64,000 bases of DNA from Silurus meridionalis (lineage: Eukaryota > Chordata > Actinopteri > Siluriformes > Siluridae), in the NCBI RefSeq assembly GCF_014805685.1, contig NC_060885.1:33987632-34051631 (forward strand). The letters run 5' to 3'. Every line of letters starts with the position of its first letter. Within the stretch, counting starts at the first letter, position 1. Made by a program: the position numbers and the translations under genes. Below, in pieces: positions 13,301 through 27,519 of the stretch. The notes under the pieces were generated by a model. It was given only the letters and a program-made list of their open reading frames with translations, did not search any database and was not told the DNA's origin.

Positions 13301-16300
13301 CGTCTTCTGCACAAGCGAGCTCACACGTGATTGGCCAGTGTTGCTGTGATTGACAGGCAAGAGATCCCGCCCATGCAGAGCGTACAACCAGGTTAGCTTG
13401 TTTTTGGTTCTGTCTGGATCAGAACCTGCTTTCTTCAGACAGTAAGGCATTTTTTCCTGTTGAGCAGAAGATTCATAAATTCACACAAATATGAGTCTAC
13501 AGAGTTTTTTAATGTCCACAGGAAAATTTGCTCTTTTTGATTGTAGTTTTTTTTTAGAGAATGGTGTATGTTAGATATTTCATACAGTGAAGATTTTGAT
13601 GGGTGCTGGTGATTCTGGTGTCCTCAGTGTGCCTGCATCTATAATTACATATAATACATGTAATCACATATTAATAATTACATATTACAGTGTGAAGCTT
13701 TGGAATGTGATAAAGTCACACACACCCACACACACACACCCCTTTTTTCTTTTTTTTTTACTAATATAGACTTGTTAATATTCCACCTTCACACCAGGTG
13801 GTTCCACCTTTCCATCAGCTCAGACAACCGCAGCCAATTACATGCAGAGTAAAGCGCTATCAGCCCTCTTCCACATACATGAGCTGACAATTGACTAGTG
13901 TCTCCGTGAATGAGAGGGAAGAGCTCATTTATATTCCCTCAGCTCTCTAAGCTCTGGCATCATCGGGGCTCGAACAAATCCTTCAAAGCGCTCCACTGTT
14001 TCTCTCTGTTTTTTATTCATCAATCAATCATTAGCACAGAAAATTTTTTTCCAACTTTACTAGCTTTCTGCCGCAATATAACCTCAGCCGAACAAAGCAT
14101 TAGCATGGACAAGCTTAATCCTGGTCCGTGCTCATGTGCAGAGCCGCGGCGTATCGGCAGAGCCTCGGCCTCATTCATTCCCATTCTGTTAATGAGCGCG
14201 CCTACGATTTCGACCCTCATAATGAAGCCGGGAGATCGAATCAGTTAAGTCGTTAAGACACTGATTAGAAATAAACACCATCTATTCTCTCTGTGTCCCA
14301 TTAGTGACGTCGTCCACGCAGCCGATTATTCAGCTCTGTACCTTCAACTGATGCTTAAAGTCCGGGAGAAGACAATTAAAAACTCTTACAGCTCAGAACA
14401 TACAGATATTACAGCGTTCAGATTTACTAAATAGTAGCATAGTAAATTAATAAATCAATAAATAACTTCAGGAGCAAGTGCAAATTTTTTCCCTGTCATT
14501 ATTCTGAATAATGCAAATGTTGTTCATGACAATTGGGCCTAAAAAATAGAGAGTCTTTTTAGATTTGTTTTATTAAAGAAATGCGTATGCAGCCTGTTGT
14601 TGTTTCTCTTATAATAATTTTTGCTTTAGCATTTCTCTTTACATGGGTTCTAATGGAAGATCTCCTGCTATTGAACACTTTTGGGATGAATGTGAACTCT
14701 GACTGCACCTCAGGAACCTCCTTAACCTTCTCACCTACATCACAACCTGACTTTATTAACACACTTGTAGCTGAATGAATCTTCACAACAACTTTTCCTA
14801 GAAGAATAGATGTTATTATGGGATATTTAAAAGGTCGTTAATCTGAGTTCCACAGCGGTGTGGATGAAGTGTGTATATGATTATCGCTGTACCAGGAGCA
14901 GGTTATTACAGTATTTTACCTCTGGATTTGTGTTTTACTTTTTGAAATCTTTATTTTGTGTAATATATGAAGTAAATAAATATAATCCTGTTGATGTGGT
15001 TAAACGCAGAACAGCGGCGCTCAGGCAAAGGCGTGTAATTAGTCTAATTGTTGTTTTGCTGATGCGGCGCTGAGTCCTGTTGTGCTCCTGAACTGAATAT
15101 CGGGGGTAGTTCTGTATACACGTGTGCTTTTTTTGTTGTTGTTTTTTAACTGTGCTTCATTCTGCAGGTCGTATATATCAGTGTGTTATGTATTTGGCGG
15201 TTTTTACAGCACACACACTGGTTTTGTGACTTGGAATTAGACCTCAGTGCCAAATTCAATCAGAGTTTCTTTTTGAACTCGGTATCAGATCATTAATTCA
15301 TGATGGAAATACTGTACATTGAAAGAGCGCAGGGTTGGTGTAATACACTGGTCATGATAGGACACCGGGGCCTTTTTAGCGCTGAGGAATTACGCTTTAA
15401 AGATACGATTGAAATTGATATATGAGGTTTTAACCTATTCAGATTGAAATTCAGCTTTGAGGCTGCCTTTGCATTTAGGTTTGTAGTGCGTACAAAACTT
15501 TCAAGCCGAGACTAGAGGTCGACCGATTCATCTGTTTTGCCAATTAATCGGCACCGATATTTAATTCCTGGATCGGTTATCGGTAAAAACCCATACCGGT
15601 AGTTTTTCTGGGTTGCGTCCGTTGCTCGAGCTGCTGAGAATGACCGCTGTTGTTACGAGAGCGGCCTCTAGAGGCGAATCACTGATGCCACGTGCTGTTT
15701 GTTTTTACGTCAGACCTCGCGCTGCACGGAGAGTGCTATATTATATTTATTAATTCAAATTAATATATTCATATTTAATTTAGCACATTTTCATGATTCA
15801 GTACAGTTTATTTATTTTACTTTTTATTAAATTTTAAATTCGTTTTTTTCAATCCACAATCTATTTTTAAAACTTTAAGTTAATTAATCAGTTTATGGCA
15901 ACTGCGATACAACCTAGCTATCAGTGCCTCTAGTCGAGTGAAGTTCAGCGCATCTTTGTGATGTTTTTTTATTTTTACCCAATTCGATTTTCCAAAATTG
16001 CATATTTTCCCCATTTCTGCCCAGTTTGTCAAATCTTCACCAAATGTTATCCTTAGAATAATCCTCATAAAAATCCGTCTCATTATCAGCATTTTCAGCT
16101 CACAAGTTTGGATCTTACATTATATAAAGTGGTGTAGTTCGTCTTTGGAATCATGATTCCAACAGAAACTTCTTGGAATGATCTCCAAGAAGATTTTGAT
16201 TAAATTCTATATCCGCTTTTCATTTACAGCCAAGCAGGGAAGAATTGATGCTCCCAAAATAATCTTATCTTAAGGATATTGTTGGTTCTGGAAGTCCATA

Positions 16301-17294
16301 TTTGCATCAACTTTCAATGCAGAGATCTTCCTGTCGGTGTGGGAACAGTGTGTCTCCGAGCGATAAAGGAAAAAGCAGGAGTGTGTGGGAGTGTTTTGAG
16401 GCTCTGTAGGCTTCTATAATGTTCAATAGCATGATTTGAGTTTTGTGTGACTAGTAGCAAGAACGACACACAGCGGCCAATGGGAGTCATGAAAGGAGAC
16501 AACGTTCATCTCCTGTCCTGCGCAGCAGATCCCTGAAACCGGTTTATTGACACCAGGCGCGTCTGGACCTTATTTTATATATGACTCTCGTTTTTATTAA
16601 AAGTGATTGGAAAAATAACATTATTATAATAAATTGCACTTTTAATGCTTGGTTGCAAATCCACTTAATTTCGGGCTTCATTGTATTGCATATGACTTGT
16701 TTATTATGTCTCACAATATATAAATGACTTTATTACTTTAACTGTCCCTCCATATCCGAGGCACAAACACTTGCTCTGGTTACAGATGTTTTTGTTGCTT
16801 TGGCAAACATGTTTTTTTTTTTTTTAAGTTGACTAGTTTCCAGCTCTGATGTTTCACATGCATGTTTAGCTCCTTTCACTCTTCCCATTGTTTTCCACTG
16901 GACTTTTAGAAGTGTAGTTTGATCATTTGCTCTGATATCAAGCAAAGAGGCCTGGCACGTCATCAGCGTTCAAGTTCTTCTCAAAGGTGTTCGTTGGGGT
17001 TGAGGAAGTCATGACTCGAGTTCTTCCATTCCAGCGTTGGCGAAACACGTCTTCATGGTGCTCACTTTGTGCACAGGAGCACTGTGATGGTGGAATATGC
17101 TTTTTATTTCCAGTTGAAGGACACATGTAAAGCAATCTATATGTCCCAGGAGGTGGTATCTCAGAGTTTAAGATGTTGGACTTCTGATCAGAAGATTGTG
17201 AGATTGTGAGGACCCCAATCTTCAACTGCTCAACTATAGTATAAATGAGATCACTCTGGATAATAAGAGTGTCTGCAAAATGTTATGAATTTAA

Positions 17295-17345
<51 letters not shown>

Positions 17346-18955
17346 TAATGGTCATGTGTCCACATACCTTTAGTCATATTGGGTATTTTTATAAAAATGA
17401 GTTCACACACCCAAAACCAAAGCAGAACTCAAAATCTTTTCTGCCTTTTAATTTCTTTTTTTCCTCGTAGTAAATTCCGTGAGGATTCAGCGAACACTTG
17501 GTCTACACTCACTCATAGTGATAGCAGTAGTAATACGAGCAATCGTGCAATTCAGATGAGTTTCATCAGCAGAGCTTTTAACTTATTTATCTGGCACAGA
17601 AACTGTTTCAGATACAGAAGAGACTCAGTGGCTGGCTGGAAAGCTGCCCTGCCTGTAGGGAAAGCCTTTCTCTTAGTTGGAGCTCTGTGTTCTCCAGCTG
17701 CCTGAGCTGAGCTGAGCTGAACTGTCTTCCTGTTCTTCCCACAAGACCGGGTCTATACTGCTACTGATTCCGGCCTCAGGGTGATGAGCAATATGTAGAT
17801 TAAGATTTGATGAGTTTCATGCAGATCTGTTCTCATGCCGTATAAACAGAGAAATGTCTGGCTCTGGTGAATTCCAAATACCAAGCATGATGACTCATTC
17901 AGTTTATTTCAATTCAATTCATTTCAACTCAATTCAGTGCAATTCAATTCCATTCCATTTTATTTGTAGAGCGATTTTATTTTAACAGTGAACGTTGTCT
18001 CAAAACAGCAGCTTTACAGAGATTGGGTTCTAAACTTGGAGTGTATACGTTTATTGCCCATAAGTTTGTTCTTTATAAATGTATGAGCCAGTGGCGTCTG
18101 TGGTGACGGAAAAACTCCCTGAGATTTCATGAGGAAGAAACCTTGAGACTCTAAAGGAAAATAGAGACACCGAATGTCCATTCATTACTGTTCCATCCTT
18201 GTTGAGGTCTTCTGTTCAGTGATGGACGCTTACATGCAGAACTGTTCATGCAAACTGTGGTCCTGAATCATTGTTGCAGACTGTAGAATTTTTTTTCCAG
18301 TGCAAATTCATCCTCGTCGTCTGTGAGTTGCTTAGTAAATCTATGGAGCTTTGGGCTGTTGATGGAACCATCTTCACACTGAGTGGCCTCTAATTAAGGA
18401 GAACTCTATCTAGGAGTAGGTGTCAGAATGGATCAGAATTCGTTCTGTGAGAAGATGTTTTGGCATTCACAAAATCTACAGTCTGATATTAAAGGCTTCT
18501 CGGGATTATCTGATCATTTATTAAAAAAAAAAAAAAAAAAGAAAAGAAAAAATAGTCCATGCAAGAACAATCTCATTTAGAGCAAAATGCTGTAAGTCTG
18601 TTTACCTGCAGGTTGTATTGGAGGTTTGGAACCCTGGAGAACCCAGTAGAAACACTTGCGGAAACTCTGCACAAAAGTATCCTGAGCTCAGCGAACCAAA
18701 AGCTAAAAGTTGTAATGAAATCATTATTTTTCGATTTTTCGCACTTTGCTGACCTGCTGGTAGGAGACCTGTAATTATTTCAATAGTCTTCTAACTTTAA
18801 TAAGAAATTGTGTGAGAGAGCGAGAGAGAGCGAGAGAGAGAGAGAGAAAGAAACATTTGTCTCGTTTTTTATTCTTACTTTTCTATTTCACTTTAATCTC
18901 ATTCTTGCTCTTATCTTTCAACTGTCTTTCTGGCTCTCATGCTCATCTCTCTCGT

Positions 18956-19012
<57 letters not shown>

Positions 19013-20109
19013 ATCTCTTTACACCTCCAAAACACACACATGGTGTGAAAGTTGCGTTTGGTTCTTTGCCCTCATTCCATGGAGAGCCTCATTTCCATAT
19101 CATTTACATCTTTCAAAGAAAACTGGGCTAATTAATCATGTGGCCGTTTTGCATCTCGTTAGCGCTCGGCGCCGGAGCCCTGGCCTGTGCTGGCATGCCG
19201 CTCGTCTCTCCTCGCTCTGATCTCTATCCCTTTTCTCCCCTTATCCTCAGAGCTCATACTGAGCCACGTCTTCGTGGGAGTTTTTTTGTGTTTGTTTGTT
19301 TGTTGTTCCTGTAGTCAGCGCTGGTCTTCAAGCTGAACTCATTTGTAAAATTCAGTCAGTTAAAAACAAAAGGCCTGTAACTGTGACTCTGATGTCAAAG
19401 CAGCAGCAGATTGTGAGCGTAGACTTTATTGGGACAGTGGCCGACTTTAAGAAGTTGATACTGCAGGTTGGATTCCTGTAGAGCTGATATCATTAAGCAG
19501 GGTTGCCAGGTTTCAGCCATGTTTTCGCTCATAAAAACTTCTCCAAAAGCCTGAAGGATTCAGGACAACTTTTTACTTACCTTTTTAGTATATGAAGAAC
19601 GGTGGTACACACACATTTCTGAAGGATTGCAGTAAAGCCACTTTTTCCCTCTAAGCTTTGTAATGCATCTAAAAAGAGACTGTACATCAAAAACACACTG
19701 TCTGCACTTTCCGCCTCTGTTTGTAGAAATGCATCACTTTTATTCCTGAAAATAAAGATCTCAGTGACAGCTGAGTATCTCTGAAAACCCAGTCATTAAT
19801 TTATCCTCTTTGCTTTCTTTACTTCTTCCAGTGAATATTTTTTATTATTTTACTTATTTCATTCCTTTGCATTTATTTGACTGTATTTTACTTTTCATTT
19901 TCGTTTGGCATGAAAGTAATTCAGTGGAGTAAATTAATTGAAATAATTTGTTAGTTTATTAATATTAACATCTGTTCAACAGCTGTCATACTATATGGAT
20001 AAAAGTATTGGGACACCTGACTTTTCCAGCCAGTTGTGGTTCTTTCCTAAACTGTTACTACAAAGTTGAAGGCAAACAATTAAATCAGACGTCTTTGGAT
20101 GATTATTAT

Positions 20110-20162
<53 letters not shown>

Positions 20163-23100
20163 GTTATAGAGGGATCGAGTGGGTTAGTCTGACCAGCTTC
20201 CTGTCCTTTGCCACCTCTGCAATCAATAACATGGGACTTGTGAGGAATGAACTTCAGCATGTGGACTTACGCACAGGTGAAAACCCCCAGATCCATACAA
20301 CTGATAGTAAAAGTGCCATTCTGACATGAGAGATGTTTATTTAGCATAAGTAGGTTTTTAAAAAGATTTGATTTTCTTCCAGACTTAGTTTTATAAGCAG
20401 GACTCATTTAATGTTTACAGAAAATGGTTTAAACTACTTTATTAAGACTGAGTAGGATTTATTAATCTGGGGTGAATTACAGCGAGAGACCCTGCCTGTG
20501 AAATCTAGTTGCGGTTTTAATTAGCATAAAGTAACTATTATTAAATAAAAATAACATTACGTTGTATAAATTTACTTCTTTTAGTAGATCATTTTCCCCG
20601 AATACCTTAAGATTTTCGCTGGTGTCAGAAATTTCACTGAAGTAATGTTATCATTAGTTGAGTAGAAATTCGTATCATTTACTAGCATACAAAAGTGGCG
20701 ATGTTATTAGCTCCCCGGATGTGTCCGACTTCAGAGACGTCTTTTTATCATTTCTACATGTCTGCATGGGTCATTGGTCTTCAGTTACAGACGTCAAAAA
20801 TGATTATTGATGAACTTGGAATTTTTAAGCTGCTTGTTTTAAAGCACAGAATCACAGGGTTTTGTGTGGTGCTAGAAGTCCTCCAAACGTAGATGTGCAC
20901 GTCAAACTAAAAGTGTCTCATTCAGATACCACTTACATAAAAAATGTACAGGAGACGAGCTCCTGTAGCTCAAACTGCTGAAGAAGTTCATGCTGTTGCT
21001 TGAAGATTCACGACTGTTTTAGCAGCAAAAAGGAATCAACATTTTTCAACATCAACTTTTAAACCTCATAAAAAAAAAACCAGACAAATGCACATGATTG
21101 GCTCAGGTCACTCTGATCGACAAGTGCACGCCGTCTCCATCCGTCTGAGAGCATGACCATCTGCTTACTTTAAACGCCGGCTACGAGCTACTGTTCCAGT
21201 CCAGAACATTCTAGAAACTCCAGGCGCTGCATAACTGCAGTGTGAAGGTCTATAGCAGGCCTGTAAATACTGATTTGTTTACTTTCAGTTGCTCAACTAA
21301 TCTGTGTCCATCCAGCAGGAAGCCATTTTAGCCTCATCCTGTTTCACTCAGTGGCGAAAGCGTGTTCTTTCAGCCAGCTTTAGAGAATAGATGGAAAAAG
21401 GCAAGAAAAGAGAAAGATGGAGTCATTAGTGAGATGTTTGAGAAGGCAATGGCCCACTGTGCTCGTTACTTCTACCCTTTTACCAGCCACATTTTGGAAA
21501 TGGGGCAAAGGACATCACAATTTGAGACAGAATTATTGCTAACTAGCATTCTGTTTTGCTTTAATAGCGTTTTTTTCCCCCGAAGTTTTGAGGAAGCCTA
21601 ATGACAACAGAACGCAGCCTTTTTGTTGTGCGTCGCTTTGCGGTTTGTAAGAAAACCTCCCGCTGGCTTGGGATCAACCCGAAAGAGATTTCCAGGTCAT
21701 TGTCACGTGCCGCTGAGCTTGTTAATTCAGACAAACGGCACGTAATGTAGCGAAGCGTTCCAGTTAGCTGAATATCCAAGATAAGAAAATTCTGCGAGCT
21801 GAAAAGGTATTGAGATAAATCGTAGTCTAAATGTCTGAAATGGTTGATAATCGCACAAACACACAACTCTGAGAAAGGAATGAAAAACCCTTTTAAAACA
21901 CCACAGAGTCTGGGAAGTTTAGAGGTTGTCAGTAAAATGCAGATTCTCAAGAGTGCATCTAAAAAGAAATACAAAATATATATTATATTATTTCTTTTTT
22001 TTTACTTTAAATTGCTCTATTTATTAAAAAAAACTTTTTTGCTCCCCAACCTTCGCCCACGTTCTCTCTGACCTTCTCTCAGATGTTTGTACAGAATGTG
22101 TTCTGATTATGTCTGAAAGCAGGTGCAGACACCTTGTCCCATCAGGTGGCTGTTGTGTCTGAGAGCAAAACTCTCCGGGTGTGTTATTGAGATTCTTGGC
22201 TGCCACTTTATTCAGTACTTTGGCAGCAATCGCACCTTCAAGTCCCGACAGTTTGATTTTTTCCCTTCTGTCTGTCATTGATCTTGTCTGAGACTAAAAA
22301 AAAGCATCCTCGTAGCATCACGCCTCCACCACCATGCTTCACTGTGAGGGTGGTATAACCAGATAATTAAAAGTTTTATATATACAAATACTTATATTAA
22401 AATATGACAACAGCACACTTGAATTTGAATGTCTTCTAGAAAGTTTATTATTTTATAATTAGACAGTAGAAGGTCTACATTTTGAAGATATACTAACTAT
22501 TTAACTATCATTGGAGTAAGTTTAGTTTGAGAGCTACCAGATCACTGTTTATCCGAGGCGTGGAAACCGACCTGACCCTCATGAAGAAGAGCTCAACCTG
22601 CTGATGAAGTGCGTTGTGTCTAAATCTGACAAAACAATTGCATATACCTTAAAAAAAAAAAAGATGTGACATGAGAGAGTCAAACCAGTGTGTGTGTTTA
22701 TCTTATTTCTGCATGTTGGTGTAAAATGAGAAGCGTTATTACGTAATTTACAGTTTAAAATAAATGAAACAGCACAAAGAAAGTGTGTTTTTGAGATTCC
22801 AGTTGACGTCTCTGGAGATTACGGAGGGAAAAAAAGCCAAACGAACATAGCTGCAGGTCAAACCCTTTCAGTATTTTCAGCCATGATTGGAGGTGAAGGA
22901 CACCTTCAGTGTCCTCCTACAGATTTTCCTTCTAAACTTATACTTGCAAATGCAGTGTGTAGAGGAGTGATATCATGTGCTTCTTCCAGCCGAACACACA
23001 CACAAACCGAGTCTCAGGGCATCCGAAGCGAATCGCTATCCGCCCTCTGCCCTCTGCGTGCGATTGTTGAGTGTCACTGTAATTAACCAGCAGGGTTTCT

Positions 23101-26100
23101 GCAGGGTCTTTTTAAAAGTTTTAATTTTAGGTCTTAAAAAAGTCGTACATTTGCTGCTTTAGGTTTGAAATCATTTTAAACAGGTCTCAATTTCATGATG
23201 TAACGCCGCCTCTGATGCTCATTAAAATGCACCATTTTAGAATGAGTTTTTTGTTTGTTTGTTTCCGTGGTTGTTGTAGTTATTTCATTCTTTCTTTTGT
23301 TGGTCCAAATATAATTCGCTGTATTACGACTACAAATGAGACCATCATGCAACAGCCAATCAGCTTTCTGTTAGTGGATTGTACAACAGAATACATTTTT
23401 CAGCGATGGAGAAATGTAAATTTTGCGACCCTTGGCTTGTTTAAGGCCAGTCGCTAACAACGTATTTGTGTGTTTTTGATGTTGTGATATTGGTCTTCAA
23501 TTTCCTTCTTAATGGTCATAAAAGAGTGTTAAAAAGTCTTAAACTTGACTTGTTGAAACCTGCAGAAACCCTGGACAAGGGTGATTGACAAGTGTATGCC
23601 TTCTCCACCCCTCTGAGAGCGTTGCTAGTTCTGCTCGCTTGGACCACCAGCTAGAAAACTTCTGTTGCGCACTAATGGTCTCCTGGACACTGTTTTGTTG
23701 TGCCGCTCAGAACTGCAGTTTGTCTTGTGGCCATTCTTCTAGATTCAAGTCATAAACTTCCAAAGCATGAAGTGAGATATTGTCGTTGGAGCAGCACAGC
23801 GCTGAAAAATATACAACTGCAGCATTAAGTAGCAAAAAGTACAGCGTGTCCCATGGCACATTATAAAGTGCCCGAGGATGAAGTGATGGCAGGAGGAAGG
23901 TGGGTTGGTTTGCGACTGGTTTGATTGGTCCAGGTGGGAGTTGGGAAGCAGCAGTGTGTTGAGTAATCTGACCACTTCAGGAATAAAGTCTGGTGTGATG
24001 ATGGTGATGGTGGTGGCATGGATGCTCCAGGACCTTGTCAGGAGAAGGCTGGGAGGAGACCATAAACCCTTCTCAGCTTTACTCACAGTTCTCACCCTCT
24101 GGTCTCAATGAATAATTAACACATGGTTTAACATAATCAGCACAGAAAGCCATTTTATATCTAAACCACTTTGTAATGAATGTAGATGTTCTAAAACCAG
24201 AGAATACTATTTATTAACTTATTATTATTAAACAAACATAAAACATCTACAGGTCACATTTTCTTTCTCCTCCAGTTATCTATAACCGAGACTTCGACCA
24301 GTCTTCTGTCAGGTCATTAAAAACCCGTAGAAATCGATTGGCCACAGCTGCAGACTCGTCCTTAATGATGATTAACTGGTGGATTGATAGACCTTATAAA
24401 ACTAAGTTTAAGACTGGATGTTTTTTTGTTTTTTTTCTGGAAAAAATGTATTCGTTTTTGCTGTAGAGAAATGAGACGATAGATCTGAACTTCAGTATTC
24501 ATTTCCTGATATTTAATTTTTTTAAATAATTTTTATTTAATTTTCATCTTTGTGTTAAACGACCTCATACACGGCTTCTTCTATGGCATGTCATACAAAT
24601 ATCAAAAACTGAAATAATTCATCCAGTTGGATTTCTGATCAAAAGTTCAGATCCCAGCACCACTTAGCTGCCATTCCTGGGCCCCTAAGCAAAGCCATTA
24701 ACCTTCAGCTGCTCTGTAAACTTCTTTAGTTCCAACTTTGTACTGCAGCTTCTTTTATTATCTTTGTTTGTAGTATTGTTTGTTTTGAACTGAGGGTCTA
24801 CTCCTCAGGTTCCTCTATTAGGAGCAGAAATGCTGCAAAATTGTGTTAAGATCTAGAAATTAACTTGAACAATCTAAAACTTTTCTATTTGTTCTCCCTG
24901 ATAAAGTATTTTCTTGAGTTGGCAGTTTGGGGTCTTTATCTTGCCGTATGATGAAGTTCCTTTTGTTCCTGCTGCTATCACAAATTACTTCATTAAGGGT
25001 TAGTGAACCATTTCCACACAGAACCATGCAGGCCAAGCTAGCATTAATGTCACTGTGCCTGACTGATGAGGTTGTGTTTTGGATCATGAACATATCCTTT
25101 CCTTCTCCACACTTTGGACTTTCTTTACCTTGGACTTTGGACCTTTACTTCATATTGTTTTGTTGTTGTTGTTTTTTTGCTTTTTTTGTGAATTATGAGA
25201 AAAATCTGGCCATTTGATTCTTACTGCAATGAGTAATTTTCATCTTGTGGTATAGTCTCTATTTTTCTGCTCCTGAAGTGATATTTTTCCCTCTGCTCTG
25301 TGGAGGTCGTGGTGATTTTAGTCTGTTATCAACTGCTATTTTTTTTTTTGGCCAGTTTGTTACATGCCTGATTATTAGTACACCATTGGTTTCTTTCTTT
25401 TTCAGGATGTTCCTAATTGTTATATTGGCCGTGCCCATTGCTTATTCAGTGCTTCTAAAAGATTAAAATGATTTTTTTTTTTTTTAGGTTTTCATTTGGA
25501 ATTATTATTTTGAACTACACATGCAGATTTTACAGGTGAAACCCAGGACATGTCAGGTGACCAAACGGTGATGTGTTTCTGTTGATTAATGCCAATAGTG
25601 GATTTTACCGATAGCGATATCTGGGTTGGATCGCACATGCCGATAACCGATTAATCAACCCATTCGTTTTTTTATATAAATACTGGTTAAAAAACAAACA
25701 AACATTCTCCATGTGAAATAGTACAGAACATTATTACAAAATTAAAAGCAGTACTGATAAATTAAATAAATATGAATATATTAATAAATATTAAGGAAAA
25801 TAAGATGTGTTCAAACTACAACAAAAAGTAACACTTCAAATTATTAGAAACATCCAAAATGAATAAAAAAGATTTCAAATGAACAGCACGGGGCATCAGT
25901 GAGTCGCCTCTAGAGGCCGCTCTATATGTATAGCGCGACCCGGAAAAAGTATCTGTATAGATTTGGTATGGTATGGTATGATATGATATGATATATGATA
26001 TGAAATGGTCCATCAATATGGTATGAAGTATCGGTGCTGCTATAATCTGCAAAACCAATTAATCGTTCCACCTCTTCGTATAAGGATTACCAGGAGATGA

Positions 26101-27385
26101 AATCTATGGTCTTCTGTTCATGTTTTGGTTCTCAAACCCAAATCAGACGTCGGCATATATAAAAAGGATCGGCCTCACCCTAATATAGAAATTTTTTTAT
26201 CTCAATAAAACACTCAGGCTTCTCCAACTAATCCTGATAATTAACATATTGTAGTGCTGTTCCATGTGACTTAATCCACAGCAATCTTCATATTAAAAAA
26301 ATCAATCAAACACGCTGTAGGCTGTTAGTCTTTTAACAGAAAAACTCACCGGGTGGGAAATAAACATCATGAATATGGAGCCACACATTAACAAAATCCC
26401 TCCTTAGTGACTTGAACATTAATATTTAGCATTAACACCGAGATTTATTTTATAACGAGTTTCATCGACATGATGATGTATTTTCACTTTGGGCAACAGT
26501 TTCCTACGTGACTCACAATGCTGCTCCATACCCGCTGATAGTGGGGCTGCTGGGACGTAGTGGGATGAAGGGTTGAAGCTCATGCTTTATCTCTGCCTGA
26601 AGAGAGGATTTAGCAGCATTTGAGTCATTTAGTCCGTACATCAACCTCCGAAGCTTCAGCTTTCATGCTAATAACGGCATCAATGCCATCTGCTGACTAC
26701 CTGAGGCGAGTTTCTAGTGTAACTCTGTCCAACCACGACGTATGATTCCACAGCTTTCTCCTGTGCAGCGTTTGCTCCTATTTGATTTTTAGTTAGTATG
26801 AAATTGTGTGTCTGCTAAATGGAATGAACAAATGCAAGTCGTAAGGGTTGGAGTTCTAGAACAAGCTTCTTCTAAGATACTGATGGTGTACGAGTTGGGA
26901 CTTTTGGATTTTAGTCTGAACTGCAGGAACCAGAACTCATTCTTTCAGTTCAGATGTGAGTCTAACTAGTTCAATGAAAAGGAAAAGGGGGCGGAGCTAT
27001 GCTACAAAGAGAATGTAGCACGTTGGAGAGGTTTATATTTGTTCAGGAAACATAATCCTAATTAATTAGTATGTAATAATTGATGTTGACCTTCTGTAAT
27101 AAACTTAATGACTGCAATCTCAGCATTTGATGAAACAGAATATAGCAGAAAACGTAATATCAGCTGTTTGAGGTGGACATAATTATGCTCCTGTGCACAA
27201 AGCCAGCTTCATGAAGATCTGCTACACATGGGAAAGTTGGAGTGAAAGATCTCCTGCAGTGTGAACGCTGACTGCACCCCAGACCTCCAGGATCAGAATA
27301 ATCATTATGATAGAGTAATAATTATAATAGTTGTTTTAATACGTTATAGAGCTCAAAAATAAAAGACGACCTGAATCTTAAATCC

Positions 27386-27431
<46 letters not shown>

Positions 27432-27435
27432 TCCC

Positions 27436-27519
<84 letters not shown>

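Larger units (their letters stand above)
12754..20169 (+). other. wdr11: wdr11 intron 5 (7.4 kb)
   Basis: Holds a non-repetitive block with a TGATTGACAG motif (about 12900-13460), a second non-repetitive block (about 13900-14350), GGGACACC-family fragments (about 14645-14825, 16945-17145, 19985-20100), a CGACCGATT-type element (15513-15860), a SINE (17146-17290), (AT)n at 17303-17342, a dispersed repeat (17890-18200), (CT)n at 18957-19010, and the (CT)n tract that abuts exon 6. Confidence 0.8.
20277..27519 (+). other. wdr11: wdr11 intron 6 (7.2 kb)
   Basis: Contains a pair of related repeats (about 20940-21250 and 23575-23720), a TIR-bounded element (23090-23572), a SINE fragment (about 24620-24720), a CGACCGATT-type element (25580-26080), a GGGACACC fragment (about 27165-27300) and a (CT)n tract ending at exon 7. 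The 21610-21840 and 26480-26770 stretches are non-repetitive with balanced composition. No exon was seen. Confidence 0.8.

Noticed and set aside
13055..13450. 131-codon minus-strand frame in intron 5
   Set aside because: No recognisable domain or splice context; better viewed as non-coding sequence.
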